Shown: positions 46,961 through 59,046, counted from the first letter of the stretch. The stretch is DNA of 64,000 nucleotides from Sphagnum magellanicum (GCA_021904315.1 CM038910.1:26608256-26672255), one strand, 5' to 3'. Numbers and translations: made by a program. Notes: a model not told the origin generated them from the letters alone.

Positions 46961-48560
46961 CACTCTCGAACACGCTGGGATAGAACCCTAGAAAAAAACT
47001 AAGTAAAAGGTCAGCACCAAAAAGTTCGACCATGATACCATGGTGATTATTCTATGTTCAAGAACAAGATGAAAATCCTACCCCATCCAGTGGACAAAAC
47101 AGTCAACCGGTGCACTTGTGAGTGCCGGTTCACTGGGGCCCAAATATTTGGCCCGGGGATGAGGACAGTTCAATTATATCATCCAACCGACAATATAGGG
47201 CCAACCAAAAACCATGTGAGTAGGCAATCCAACCTTAAGGGAGGATTTCATCCGCAGAGCTCCCTAATAAGATGGTTGCATCTTTGACCAGCTCTAAAAT
47301 GAAGTTGTGAGCCTCGTAGGCAAACTAAGGCCCACTTTAGACCAGGGTCCAGCGTCCAATTTCCTAGGAACCAATTTGGACTGATTTGAAGCAAATCGAA
47401 TCCTTGAGTTGATACACTTTAAAGCGTAATTTTGCATCCAGAAAAGGCGGATGTTTTTGAAATTTTTTGAAGTGGCAATAGGAGGAGCAGGCATTTTTCT
47501 TTTCTAAATGCCCACCCTTGTTTTTTCCGTCTTTTTTGGCACGATAGGTAGGGTTTCAGGAAGAAATTTAAGAATGAAAATTTTTGTAGGTCTTCACACC
47601 AGGTAAGAACCTCAGAGGCAAGACGAGCATTCCCGAGAAAAAGTGGACATTTCAACGTTTGAATCTGTCTGAGATTTATGGTTTTTTTGGATCCAGAGAA
47701 GGGAAGAGGAGAGAGTGTGGCTGTCTAGCTGCAATGTAGTGGCAAACTAGCTAGAGAATTCATGTGACGATGAAGAGAATATGTTTACGGAAGAGGAAGA
47801 GGAGGAGGAGGAGGAAGCTCGCCGCAAGTACTCGCAGAAGGGAAAAACAAATTTCCTTTTTGTTGAACAATGTTTGTAGTTTGACAGTGCACGGTCCACG
47901 ATCAATTGTGCAGCTGCTGGTCGTGAGAGACTCGGGTAAATGGAGAACCTGGAAATTATGTGCAGGATTGCTTCTTCTCAGAATCTTGTTCAGACATCGG
48001 AACAGCATGCAGTAGTAGTGCATCGGATTATATATTTTCACGGGAGAAAGAGAAGGACGAATATGGGAATATGCAAGCAGAAGGCCGCTAATCCTCGAAT
48101 CCGGAGTTCCTGTTGTCGGATCCTGACACTGCCTGCAAAGTTTGATACGTCCAGAAAGAATCATTGACGCTGCTTACGCAGATTAAGCTCCACCCATTTG
48201 TGTTGGAGCTGGTTGGGAGCTGGTTGTCGTCGGAATGTTTCGTTTCTCTCTACAGGTTTGCAGCAGCAGTCAGTAGTCCAGTGCAGGATTTGACACTAGG
48301 TGCAAATTGCAAGAAGCAATTACAGTAGGAGAGCTCTACGAACACTTATTGTTCGCCAGTTTTAAGTTGCAGGAGTTCATCATCTTCAGGAATGATTGCA
48401 GCAGAGATTGCAGCAGGAGCATTCGCTTCATTTTATATTACACGATCTTGAAGCATGTTGTAGACGATCGACAAGCGAGCCGAAGAACACCGATCAGGGA
48501 GGACGCAAGGAGGATTTACATGACTTGCCAGAAGCCGGTTTCAAGCATATTTACACTAAG
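46961..48560. other. Intergenic or gene-flank DNA, unidentified
   Basis: A stretch at about 47121-47144 matches the right end of the MITE-like element at 10559-10761. From about 47760 the sequence is GC-richer with a GAGGAGGAG run (near 47798). Between 48400 and 48560 a frame contains EDLHDLPEAGFKHIYTKRSR and looks coding-like, but it has no ATG-to-stop structure I can defend. It could be the leader or 5' exons of whatever gene the LRR pseudogene came from. Confidence 0.35.
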
Positions 48561-48656
48561 AGGAGTAGGAAGAAGGAGAAGAAGAAGAAGCTGCACAAAC
48601 AGGAACTGGCAACGAAAGATAGACACAGACAGGCCGAGGTAACGCACACTAGATCA
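48561..48656. repeat. Direct repeat flanking the LRR pseudogene, left copy
   Basis: About 96 bp: a GAAGAAG-rich start, then GCTGCACAAACAGGAACTGG, and an end reading GACAGGCCGAGGTAACGCAC followed by ACTAGATCA. It matches 52487-52587 with a few substitutions. The GAG|GTAACG near the end resembles a splice donor. Confidence 0.85.
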
Positions 48657-48658
48657 GA

Positions 48659-51600
48659 ATGGAGAAACAAAAGAAGAGCTGAAAGTGGCGGGCTGCTACG
48701 GAGGCGGCGAGCAGCAATCTCCCGGTGCTGATAATACTACTAGTGTTCGTTCTAGTGAGGAGCTTGCTAGTCTTCCCGAGCGTGGGAGGAGCACAAGAAG
48801 CACAGCAACAGAATACACAGACAGACATTGCAGCTTTGTTGGAGATTCATGCTGCATTGAACGATTCTCATGGCGTATTGAACAGTTCGACGGCGACTGC
48901 AGCGGTGGCGAATGCGAGTAGTTATTGCAACAGCCGGAGAGGTGTCACATGCACTGAAATCGATCAGCAGGGGGGCTGGGCATAATCGACCCCAAAACCC
49001 AGTCGGAGGCGCTCCTCGCAAAGCTGCTGGTGCTGGGCCTAGCCCCAGGCGGGGAACCTTGGAAAGAGCTGATCAGACATCACGCTGATCAGACCAAGCT
49101 CCCAGTTCATGGCAAAGGACCCAACACTTTAGATATAAACTGGATCTTTGCTGCACCCAAGCTCAAGAGGACGCCCTGCTCCATGTGGAAGAGCATCCTC
49201 GGGGCATGGATCAATGTGCGACCAGGTCTGACCAAGGAAGACCCGGCAAACAGGGCGGAACTGCTCAGGCAGCCTCTCTTCGGGAACCCATCCCTCACCA
49301 ATTCAAGAGGTCTACCTCTCAGAGTGAATGGCCAGAGCGAGGATTGCGTTTTTGCGCGCTCCAGGCACACTAGAATCAGAGACCTCTGGAACCGGGAGGC
49401 GCAAGAATGGAAGAACCTATCTGACTTGGGAATGCATTTTCAGGCTTCCAACAAAGCCTCCAAAGACATTATTTTAGAGAGCAATCCCAAGCGACCCGAC
49501 TCCTTCAGCTCCTGGGCTCAACCAGGTGACTGGGTCAGCAACTCTGCCCCTCGATCGGGAGAGCTGCTGGAATGGGTCTACTACGTTATGGACTCCCTTC
49601 CCGACAAGGTCCTGGCGTTGAAATTCAGGAGAACTTATGCCAGCGGCCAACTTCGGGCCACGAGCTACTAGATCCACTCCCTTCTCCACCGCAACCTCTC
49701 CTCGGTTAGAGTTCTCTCGCAAGAAAGGCACGGCGCCTCTCTCAAAGTTGCCAAAGACCTTCCCTTTGTTAACCAGAAGAACACAACATTCTAGATCTTT
49801 GAATCAGGCTTTATCGATCACCTCCCCTGGGATCAGGGGAATGGCACTGGAAAGAAATCTACCCGCTCGACAACGCGCCTTTCTTTGGCTACACTGCCAA
49901 AAGGGGCTACAGAAATGCCAAGGGGCCCTCTCACTCACTTGGAATCATCAAGTTCATCAACGACCTCAACCTCAGGAACTCCACCACCTCTCAGGTGGTC
50001 ACCAGGATCTGGCACAACGCCCATCCTAAGAAGGTTGGCACCCTGATCTGGCTAACCCTCAATCAGGGTCTCCCAACTGGGACCTGGCTGCAGGTGATGG
50101 GAATCCCTCCCACCTGCAACACATGCGACACCAGGACCCCTGAGTGCCCCCAGCATTGCCTCCTGGACTGCCCTCCCGCGCAGCGCGCCTGGGTGGCTTT
50201 CAGGAGAGTCTGGGAGGAATGGAAGGCTCCCGAGGACATCACCATCAACTAGAACCTTGGGTTAAATTATGGTGGAATACCGGTCAATTCCATATTTTTA
50301 TTAATTCTGGCCATTCGTCTTGCTTGGAGAGGCCTCCATCGAACACGAGGACGACCCTCCCGACCTCCACGCTTACCACACCGGCGGTTTCACCTACTTC
50401 AGGCAGCCTCTCGACATCCTCCACACCTTCATTCTTTACTACCTCTGGTCCGAGAGGTGCCGCAAGCACTTTGACGACTGCTACTCCCTCAACAAAGTTC
50501 TTCAACAGGCCTGGGTGGCCACTGTCAAAGTCGGCATGGCCACCTGGAAGGCCATTAGAGCCCCCAGGCCCGACAAAGACTTAGAAATTCAAGATAGAAT
50601 TGAGCTTGCCTTTAGGAATGAATGGTTGCATCTGAATATCTTCGGGAGTGACAACGCCACCATTCGGTGGCGTTTCCTCCCGCCTTTGTACTTCTCTCTT
50701 TCTGATAATGATTTGAAGGGGCTGTTGCCTCCCTCCCCGCATGGGGTTCACCCTGAAGTCGATCAGCAGCCGCGTGTGTCAGCGATTCATCTGCCCGGAG
50801 CTGAATTGCGAGGATACCTTTCAGAGGCAGCGGGGAATCTGGGACAGCTTCAGATCCTAAGTCTTCGAGGAAATCACTTGAGTGGTATTATTTCGCCATC
50901 GCTCGCTAACTGCTCACAACTGCGAGCTCTCTACTTGTATCAGAATGATTTCTCCGGTCCCATTCCAACAGAGATTGTCACGGGATCAGGAGCTCCGCAG
51001 CAGCCGGAGGTTGTACATCCGGCATCCAACAGTCTCACAGGAAGCATACCAGTTCAGATCGGTAATCTCAAAAGACTGCGCATCCTGGATCTGTCCAGGA
51101 ATCTCGTCACAGGTACCATTCCACCAGGTGTGGGAAATCGTTCTCTTCTCACAACCCTAGCACTCCAACAAAACTTCCTCACCGGAGAGTTGCCATCAGA
51201 GCTAAGTGGCCTGTCGAATCTTGAAGACTTAACGTTGAACTAGATATCAGCTCTCTGGCACAGTTCCATCAAACCTCAGCAATTGCAGTAAGCTTCAGAC
51301 CCTAGACCTCGGAGGCAACGGTTCCTCAGGTAGCATAAAATTGAACTTCAGCAATGTTGCGGAGCTTCAAATCTTGCGACTCGACAACAATCAACTCAAT
51401 GGGTCCCCGCGAGAGCAGCTCGGCAACATGGTTTCCTTACCGGAAGTTTCAATGGGTGGGAACTCTTTCTCCGGTCCCATTCCATCCACATTTGGCACCC
51501 AGATCGTGTACATGGAGAGCTCGAATCTCTTGCAAAATCTTCTCTCGGGTAGCATTCCTCCATCCATTTTCAGTTTGAAGATGTTGCAGATCCTGGACCT

Positions 51601-52486
51601 GCACGGGAATAGCTTCAACCAGTCTATTCCTTTGAACTCAGGGCTCTTCAGATTCTCTCCCTCTCTTCCAATCAGTTCTCAGGTTCCATCCCCACAGGCA
51701 TGGGAGATACGGTCAATCTGACGTGTGTCTCCTCGGACAGAAACCAGTCGTCTGGATCTGTTCCCGCAGAGTTTGGACTACTTTCCAAATCGAACGTTTT
51801 GTCCTTGGTTCTCAATAATCCGACTGGACAGATTCCCGGAAACCTCCCTCTTTGTTATGAGCTGCAGGTTCTCAATCTGCAAAGAAATCAAGTGTCGGGT
51901 AGCATCCCCTCATCTTTTGGGTCTCTCCGGCATCTTCAATTTTTGGACTCGAGTGGGAACCAACTGTCCGGAAACCTCCCTGTTGAGCTCGGAAATTGTG
52001 TAAGTTTGCAAACGCCGGATCTCAGCAACCAAAATTTTACAGGAAACATTCCTTCTTCATACACCTCACTCAGCAATCTGCAGAGTTTCTCTCTTGCAAA
52101 CAACTTTCCGATCCGTGAAATTCCTGTAGGATTTACTACTTCTGCGGGCCTGGAAGCTTTCTCTGTCAGCGGAAATGGCCTCAACGGCACCATTCCTGCA
52201 GATCTGGGTGCCCTCTCAAAGTTATCTTCTCTATCTCTCTCCAACAATCTTCTTTCTGGCCAGATACCCGTGCCAATTGGCAAGGACTTCAATTTCGCAG
52301 TTCTCTTGCGGAGGAACAATCAGCTTAATGGGTCGATCCCAAATGCGCTCGGTGCACTCTCCAACCTCGAAAAACTTGACCTCGCATGAACCAAGTTTTT
52401 GGCAGCATTCCTCCAGACCTGGCAAACTGCAGCAGGCTGTCCTATCTGAGTCTCGACAGAAACAATCGGATGGGAGAAATCGGATG
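48659..52486 (+). pseudogene. LRR receptor-like ectodomain pseudogene, split by a LINE
   Basis: Plant LRR receptor kinases sense ligands outside the cell through such an ectodomain. From the ATG at 48659 the frame meets a TGA after seven codons, then gives a hydrophobic signal-peptide-like stretch (LPVLIILLVFVLVRSLLVFP) and an LRRNT_2 domain (TDIAALLEIHAALNDSHG, then YCNSRRGVTC). After DQQ at 48970 it is interrupted by an 1.8-kb LINE and resumes at 50770 (PRVSAIHLPGAELRG). About 20 LRRs follow (for example LQILSLRGNHLSGIISPSLA, LRILDLSRNLVTGTIPPGVG, LSSLSLSNNLLSGQIPVPIG). Frameshifts lie near 51000, 51243, 51640 and 52387. There is no transmembrane segment or kinase: the LRRs run into the right-hand direct repeat. 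The gene is therefore truncated and non-functional. Confidence 0.85.
48971..50752 (+). mobile_element. 5'-truncated L1-type LINE inserted in the LRR gene
   Basis: Bounded by a 17-bp target duplication with one mismatch: CTGAAATCGATCAGCAG at 48954-48970 and CTGAAGTCGATCAGCAG at 50753-50769. The insert is the 3' end of an L1-type ORF2: LGIIDPKTQSEALLAKLLVL (from about 48976), PWKELIRHHADQTKLPVHGK, PNTLDINWIFAAPKLKRTPC, then a zf-RVT domain (RIWHNAHPKKVGTLIWLTLN, CNTCDTRTPECPQHCLLDCP), and a tail ending LPPSPHGVHP. Frameshifts occur near 49670 and 50250. No poly(A) or simple-sequence tail separates the 3' end from the target duplication. It belongs to a different family from the LINEs at 35-40 and 53-57 kb. 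Confidence 0.85.
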
Positions 52487-52587
52487 GGAGCAAGAAGAAG
52501 GAGAAAAAGAAGAAGAAGAAGCTGCACAAACAGGAACCGGCAACTAAAGACAAACATAGACAGGCCGAGGTAACGCACACTAGATCA
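52487..52587. repeat. Direct repeat flanking the LRR pseudogene, right copy
   Basis: Matches 48561-48656, including GCTGCACAAACAGGAACCGG and GACAGGCCGAGGTAACGCAC. It abuts the last LRR (about 52390-52480, reading SIPPDLANCSRLSYLSL) directly. Confidence 0.85.
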
Positions 52588-53354
52588 AATTCGGGTACAT
52601 TCTCTTTTTTACGAACCACCTTCAGCATAACCTTTGCTCGGATTGGAAAGTTTTACACTTTCAAAATGAACGCATCGTGGAAGTCTTGTAAATTTTTTAC
52701 GTTGAACTTTTCATTATGTATTTTGTTGTTAGAATCCAAAATACAAAACGAGGACAATAAAAACAAGGGATGCAAAAAACAAAATAATGCGTTCGTAACC
52801 AATCTTTTCATTATGTAAGGGACTCGTAAAAGGTGTTAAAATTTTGATTCATCACACATTTATGTGAATATCTTTAAATAAAACTTGCACATGCAATGCA
52901 AGATTTTTTGGGTCATAAGAATTAAAATCATTTTTTTCATGATTTGAAAATCATGATTTTAAGAATATTCTGTTAAATATTCTTAAGGGACGGTTCTAAG
53001 AGTCACCAAAACGGCCATAGCTTATTTTTGAAATCTTTTAATAAGATGCCTAGATAACATAGGGTTATAAAACAAAAAGTCAAGGGGCTTACGAATTAAG
53101 GGCTGACACCTGTCAAAAGTGAACGGACTGGCAAAGACCACGACGAAGACAGATCAAAAGGTGAGTAAGGCCACGTGACTCTTAAAAAGGTGTCAGGTCA
53201 CAATTTTAAAAAACACAAAAAGAATATTGTAAGAGGAAAGATCCGGTTTATTTTTATGGAAAAGAAAATGGGAGCGTAGAAATGAAGAATCACTCATGGG
53301 AAGCAAAAAAAAGAGGATCGTTCTGACCCAATTTTATGTCACGATCAAAATGTC
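52588..53354. other. Intergenic DNA; short repeat related to 23.8 kb
   Basis: No gene. The segment at about 53015-53095 resembles 23813-23930 (CACCAAAACGGCCATAGCTT followed by GATGCCTAGATAAC-like sequence), linking it to the unit family of the inverted arrays. Confidence 0.5.
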
Positions 53355-53817
53355 AATGGATAACTTTGTCAGCCAAGGTGAGGCCAGGGAACGCGCCACA
53401 CGCTCATGCAACGCACGTATCATACGATTTGACGAAACAGAAGGTGAGACAACACAACAACTGCTAAATAAAGTCAATAGTCAGGTTCTATAAGGACAGA
53501 TGAAGTTAACCATCAAGGCTATGGCAGCAGTGCGCCAGCCCATCAGCAGGAGAGCTTAGACCAAACCTGGGATTGCGCACAAACGAGTTGTACTTGTTAC
53601 TTTTGTTACAGCTGAGGATAGAAAAGTTGTCGTTCAGAACCGTGTAATTCTGAAAGGTACCCACTGGGGCTTGGAGGAGGATTTGACCAAACAGCAACAA
53701 GAACAAAAGAGGGCATCATGGCATCTATTTGAGAAGGCCAAAGTGGACAAGATGAAAGCTTACTGGTGTGGCGCAGACCCTTACATCAATGACACCAAAG
53801 TCATAGCTCAGCACTAG
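53355..53817 (+). pseudogene. LINE ORF1 fragment, copy 2
   Basis: The C-terminal half of the ORF1 RNA-binding protein: FVSQGEARERATRSCNARII, then the RRM-like and C-terminal domains. It has two nonsense codons absent from copy 1, TAA at 53491-53493 (CAA in copy 1) and TAG at 53557-53559 (GAG in copy 1). The terminal TAG at 53815-53817 is shared with copy 1 and is in phase with the start of ORF2. No function is expected. Confidence 0.8.
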
Positions 53818-56800
53818 GGGTGCTGGGACCAGAGAGCATTACGAGTCTCCTTGTGGAACATCCATGGGGGGAACAAACACAAAGCTAAGTACCAGTTCAC
53901 ATATACAGAGATTGTTTGATGAATCAGATGTTGTTGCACTGACTGAAACACACTTGTTCCCTAATGAAACACCACTGCATATGCCTGGTTTTCAGTGTTT
54001 ACACAATCCACGCCCTGTATTTGACATGAGCTCAGTTAGAGCAACAGTGAAGCATAGTGGTGGTGTTGCAGTATTTGTAAATGACTCCTGGTCAGACTGT
54101 GTATCCCTATGGAAACAGAGCACAGATGGCACCAGATTGTGGCTATAGTTCCAACGCTCGAGGGCTGCACCGTTGTTTTTGGCTGTAGTGTATGCTCCAC
54201 CCAAAGGGTCCCCATATGCTAATGAAGGCTTGTTTGATAACATTGCTACAGAGGTCGGCATGATTCAGGACCTTGGGGGTAGTATTTTACTCACTGGTGA
54301 TTTCAATGCAAGGACCAGTGCAGCTGACGACTATGTTGATTGTCGTTACTTTGCAGAGCACATGCCTGACACGTTACCATTGGGGAATGACTTCCCGGAG
54401 GTTTTGCCTAAACGACATAACTCGAACAAGGGGGGGTTGAAAGGTTGGCACAATGAGTTCTTAAACCTTTGCAGCTCCTTAGGATTGTTCATTTTCAATG
54501 GCAGGATCACAGGCGATGAATCAGGGGAATGCACTTGCCTTGCCAATGGCGGCTCCAGCCTTGTGGATTATATGGTCGCATCACCTGCTCTGTTTGATTG
54601 TGCCACATCACTTATGGTACATAAATGCCCTCTATTTTGTGGAAAAGGGGGTGATTCCGACCACAGGCCACTTTCACTCAACTTGCAGTTACCTTGGCAA
54701 CATGTGTCACCAACAATTTCAAACTCTCGTGCAGACATCCGTCGTTTCAAATATGATGCTAGCAAGTGCACATAGTATTGTCAACACCTGCAGCAACAGA
54801 TCACCCAGTGCATAGCACAAATGAGTGACACAAACAATGTTGACATGGCCATGCAATTATTGCATGATTGCATTTGTAACGTCGCTGCAGCTGTGCATGG
54901 CTACCCTGCGGCACACACCAGTACAACACAACATCGTCATCAACCATGGTTTGATACTGAATGTCGTAGCAAGCACAAAGAAGTATCTGCATATGCAAAG
55001 CTTCATCCTAACAGCCATCTAGCACGCGAATGGAAGAAGCAACTTAAACAGCTACTGCGTCGTAAGAAACGCACGTACAAGAAGCTGCAAGGGCGACAGT
55101 TGTGTGCACTAGCAAAGACATATCCAGCCAACTTCTAAAAGCAATACTCCAAGACCAAGGAGCGATCCGTTGCTATCAGCCAAACCGACTTGGTTGCTGG
55201 CTTCCAGAAGCTACTGGAAGGACAATGCCCCAGTAATACAGCTTGGGCACAGGGTAGCTCTACAGATCAGGTGGTCTTGAACTTGTCACACCCTTTTGCA
55301 AGTGATGCTTGCAGCACACTAAACTGTGACATAACCTTAGATGAGATTGCGCAAGTGATGAGGAGACTCAAACGTAACAAGTCTGCCGGCTTAGATGGCA
55401 TCAAAGCAGAGTTTTTGCTTGATACTGGCGATATGTTGCATGTACCACTACAGATTGTATTCAACAAGTTGTTGCAACAAGGTTACTCAACAAGCTTGTC
55501 TACTGGAGTCATTCATGCATTGCACAAGGGTGGTGATGCCTTGCAATTTGAAAACTACAGGGGAATCACAGTGGGTCCTGTATTAGCTAAGGTGTTTGCC
55601 ATGATTCTTGAAGCACGATTGAGCAACTAGGCAGAAAAGAGGGGCCTACGTGCCAGGGGACAGGCTGGTTTTAAGAAAGATTTCCGCACCACGGATAACC
55701 TGTACATTTTGCGAACGCTCATTGAACAAAACATTCACAAACGCAAAAAGGTGTATTGTTATTTTGTGGACTTCCGCAAAGCTTTTGATACAGTGCCCCG
55801 TGATCTGCTATGGCAAGTGCTAGATGAGATGGGAATTGTGGGTCGCTTCATGCAGTGTCTACAGAGCATGTCTAGCCAGGATAGCGTCAGAGTTATGCAT
55901 CCAACAGAAGGGCTATCAACTCGATTCCCATGTGGCATTGGGGTCAAACAAGGTTGTCCACTGAGTCCACTGCTTTTTGGACTCTACCTTGATGGACTTG
56001 AGAAACATCTAGATGCACTTGAGGGCGACAGCCTGCCACAGTTGGCAGACATAATAGTCAAATTACTGCTGTATGCCGATGATCTGGCATTGATGTTAGA
56101 AACCCCACAAGGGTTGCAGAAACAAATAAATGTTTTGTCTGAGTTTTGTGTTGACCGACAATTGGTCATCAATGTGAGCAAGACCAAGGTGGTGGTGTTT
56201 GAGAAACACCGTAATGTAGTGCCAGAGTTCACATACAGAGGGACAACCATTGAGCGGGTTCAATCATTCAGATAGTTGGGCTTAGAGTTACATAGTACAA
56301 AAGGCATGGCAATAGCCATAGCCAAATTAGCTGCTACTGGGAAGAAGGCACTGTTTGCATTACGCCGCAGATGCAATGATCTGAGCATAACAAATCCGGA
56401 AGTAATGTGTCAGTTGTTCGATTCACTGGTATGCCCAGTACTGAGCTATACATGCGAGGTGTGGACAGGTTGTACAGGGGCGAAAGGATTGCAACAAGCA
56501 GAACAAGTACATAGAATGTTCCTGAGAGGAATATTAGGGGTCAATAAAACAACAAGCACTTTTGTTGTGTTGGGGGAATTTGGAAGGTATCCATTAGAAT
56601 ATTTCTGGTGGCAAGAAACTCTCAAGTATTATGATAGACTACGGAAATCCACAGCAGATCGTCTATTGTATTGTGCCTACCAGACCCAGATCCAGATGCT
56701 AAGCATGCTCAATGATAACCAACAATGTTGGCTCCGGAACGTGCAGTTGTGGCTTAAAGACCAAGGTGTCGAAGTTCTCTATGCTAATATCAAATGTGCT

Positions 56801-57292
56801 ATAGCAAGTGCACAGGCTTCTTACCTAGAATCCACTTATGGTGAACAGGCCAGAACCAAAAGTAGCAGATTACGTACATACCAGCTGATGAACACAAGCT
56901 GTACAACAGAATCTGGATACTCATATGCACATCAGAGGTATTTGCAAATGATCACAAATGTTCAGCTCAGGCAATCTTTGTCAAGGTTTAGATGTTCAAA
57001 CCATCGTTTGGAAGTAGAGTGTGGCAGGCATGCAAAGCCTAAGAGTGTCCCGAGGAGAAATAGGATTTGTCGTCTATGTTCCCTAGGTGCTGTTGAGGAT
57101 GAAGACCACTTGTTGTTAGTGTGCCCTGCTCACCATGACACTCGTTGCAAGTTTAGTCACCAGTTAGGGAAACAATTGACACCGTGCAGCTTACTTCCTG
57201 AATTGATGCATTTGGCTAATCAGAAAGCGGTAGCTTTGTACTTAGTTTCTTGCCTAGACAACAGGAGTGTTTTGCTCAAGTCAACTATGTAA
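53818..57292 (+). pseudogene. LINE ORF2, copy 2: five nonsense codons and one frameshift
   Basis: Same endonuclease, reverse transcriptase and CCHC domains as copy 1 (SDHRPLSL near 54655; LLYADDLAL near 56067; CRLC-x9-H-x4-C near 57070-57125). It begins in phase with the ORF1 TAG, then an extra A in GGGGGGAACAAAC (about 53872) shifts the frame. Stops: TAG 54146-54148 and 54773-54775 (both CAG in copy 1), TAA 55136-55138 (TGG), TAG 55628-55630 (TGG), and TAG 56273-56275 (TAC). The two sites that are TAG in copy 1 are CAG here. Inactive. Confidence 0.85.
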
Positions 57293-57467
57293 CTGTTATC
57301 AAATGGATCTCTCTGGTCCGGGTATTGACGTTAAATTAAAAGAAAGAAAGAAAGAAAGATGCAAGCAACGTGGCATCACATGTCTGACCTCGGTCAAATG
57401 CTCCAAACTCGAAGATCGTGAATTCATGTCGTACTATCCACAACCTGGCTATAATCATGTCCGGTCC

Positions 57468-57937
57468 TATACATATGATCTGGGCATTGTGCCCATAAGG
57501 TCGCAGGCTGGAGGCTGTTTGACCACCAAAAAGAGACTGTAATGCCAGGCTTTTTTTTTGATTTTTTTCATTTTTTGTTATTTTTTGTTATTTTTTTACT
57601 GCTTGTAACTTTTGTAAATCACTTTTTACTGTTCAAGGTTCATTGTTTGTTATTTTTTCTTACTTTTTTATTGCTTGTAACTTTCATAAATTACTTTTTA
57701 CTGTTGAGAGGGGCCAAGGAAATTATTTTATTATATTTATTCATTGTTCGAGGGGAGGGGGTGCGCCTTGATTTTTTTTTTTAATTTTTTTTACTCTTAA
57801 AGGGGAGGGGGGGGGGTAAAAGTAAATGTTTTTTTTTCCTCCTTCATTTGACATGTGGAGGGAGGAAGGGAAGGGGGTTAGTTTTTTTCTCAAAACTTTT
57901 TTTTCATTGTTTAGGGCTTAGGGTTGAAGGTGCACAC
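57468..57937 (+). mobile_element. T/G-rich element, copy 4
   Basis: Starts TATACATATGATCTGGGCAT, then GTGCCCATAAGGTCGCAGGC and GGAGGCTGTTTGACC, followed by T-run/G-run DNA very similar to copy 2. It runs directly into repeat C, as copy 2 runs into repeat A. Confidence 0.7.
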
Positions 57938-59044
57938 CTGAATGGCAATCAGCTCGTACAGACCATCTTTGGATCGAGTCACCATCTTCTCACCTATATA
58001 AGTGGGTGAAAGGAGAGGCATTCCATGTTTGGATAAAATGTTCTATTCAGGGGAGGCTCCATAGTTTGAACTTTTTTTTTGTGACGGGCCAATGAAAATA
58101 ACTCATGGCAAAGAAGAAAGTTGGAGTTGTGAGGCACCCCCAACTAATTAATATCAATCACACTATACTATACTATTCTTATTGGTGATTCATATATTAG
58201 TTCGTGGGTGTGGTCATTTAATTTTTTTGAAATAGCCATATCCATGGGGCCATTAGCAATTTTTTTGGGAACATGGAGCACCCCCAACGGAAGCACCTCT
58301 TTGCACCCCCAGTTGCAAAATAAAGATAAATGTGCAGCCTTGGATTATAGTTTATATTAAAGGGAGTGGAACTTTGGGCAAAACATATGGGATAAAACCT
58401 AGGTGTTATTGGGAACCTTTTGGGAACTTGAGGGGAACATATTGGGAAGAAGGGGGAAAAAGAACAAAAAATTCGTCCCACCCCACCCCGACAAGGACAA
58501 AAAAAGCTCATCACGAAGGCATGTTAAGCCTTCCCATTGGCTGCAAGAAATTTCTCTTTCGAAAACTTTTGGTCACCACTGTTTTTGTAGGTTATTTCCC
58601 TGTCGTTGAATTGATTTCTTGGCAATTTTCGATTTGTTTGTTTTGGCTTTTTGTTTTTGTTTAACTAAAAGGGGGCATGGGAAACCACCCACTCCCAACC
58701 CCCAAAGTTCAAGATATCCAGGTTGGGAGTATCCAAAGTTGGATTCAATTTTTGTGAGGGGCAAATCAAAGATGCACATGAGAAAGGGAAAGAATTGAAT
58801 TTTGGGGGTCCCCACAACTAATTGTTATGAATCAGCATATACTTCGGTTTCATACTCGGGCACCCATGGATGATTAAATAGGGGATAACAATTATCCACA
58901 AAAAGAATTTAATCATTTGAATTATAAAAAAAGGAACCATATGATGGAACCATCACCAACCCTTTTGGAAGAAAGGACAGCCCGAACACAAAAACATAAA
59001 TATGTTTCCCTCCGCCAAAAGAGAAACATACTTTGTCATGCTTC
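57938..59044. repeat. Dispersed repeat, copy C, with extension
   Basis: 57938-58710 is nearly identical to repeat A. 58711-59044 matches the downstream extension of copy B (41560-41890), up to CTTTGTCATGCTTCC. There copy B continues TCGAGGCACC while this copy is cut by TATACATATGATC. Confidence 0.8.
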
Positions 59045-59046
59045 CC

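Larger units (their letters stand above)
53355..57359 (+). mobile_element. Non-LTR retrotransposon (LINE), copy 2, 5'-truncated
   Basis: Homology to copy 1 begins at the ATGGATAA(C/T) of mid-ORF1 (53355; 36100 in copy 1), as expected from incomplete reverse transcription. It ends with GACGTTAAATTAAAAGAAAG and AAAG repeats (to about 57359). Same domain order as copy 1. No clear target-site duplication was found. Confidence 0.88.

Noticed and set aside
53296-53354. Start of the LINE copy 2 ORF1 frame at 53296
   Set aside because: The first 20 or so codons are flanking host sequence fused by chance to the truncated ORF1; homology to copy 1 starts at 53355.
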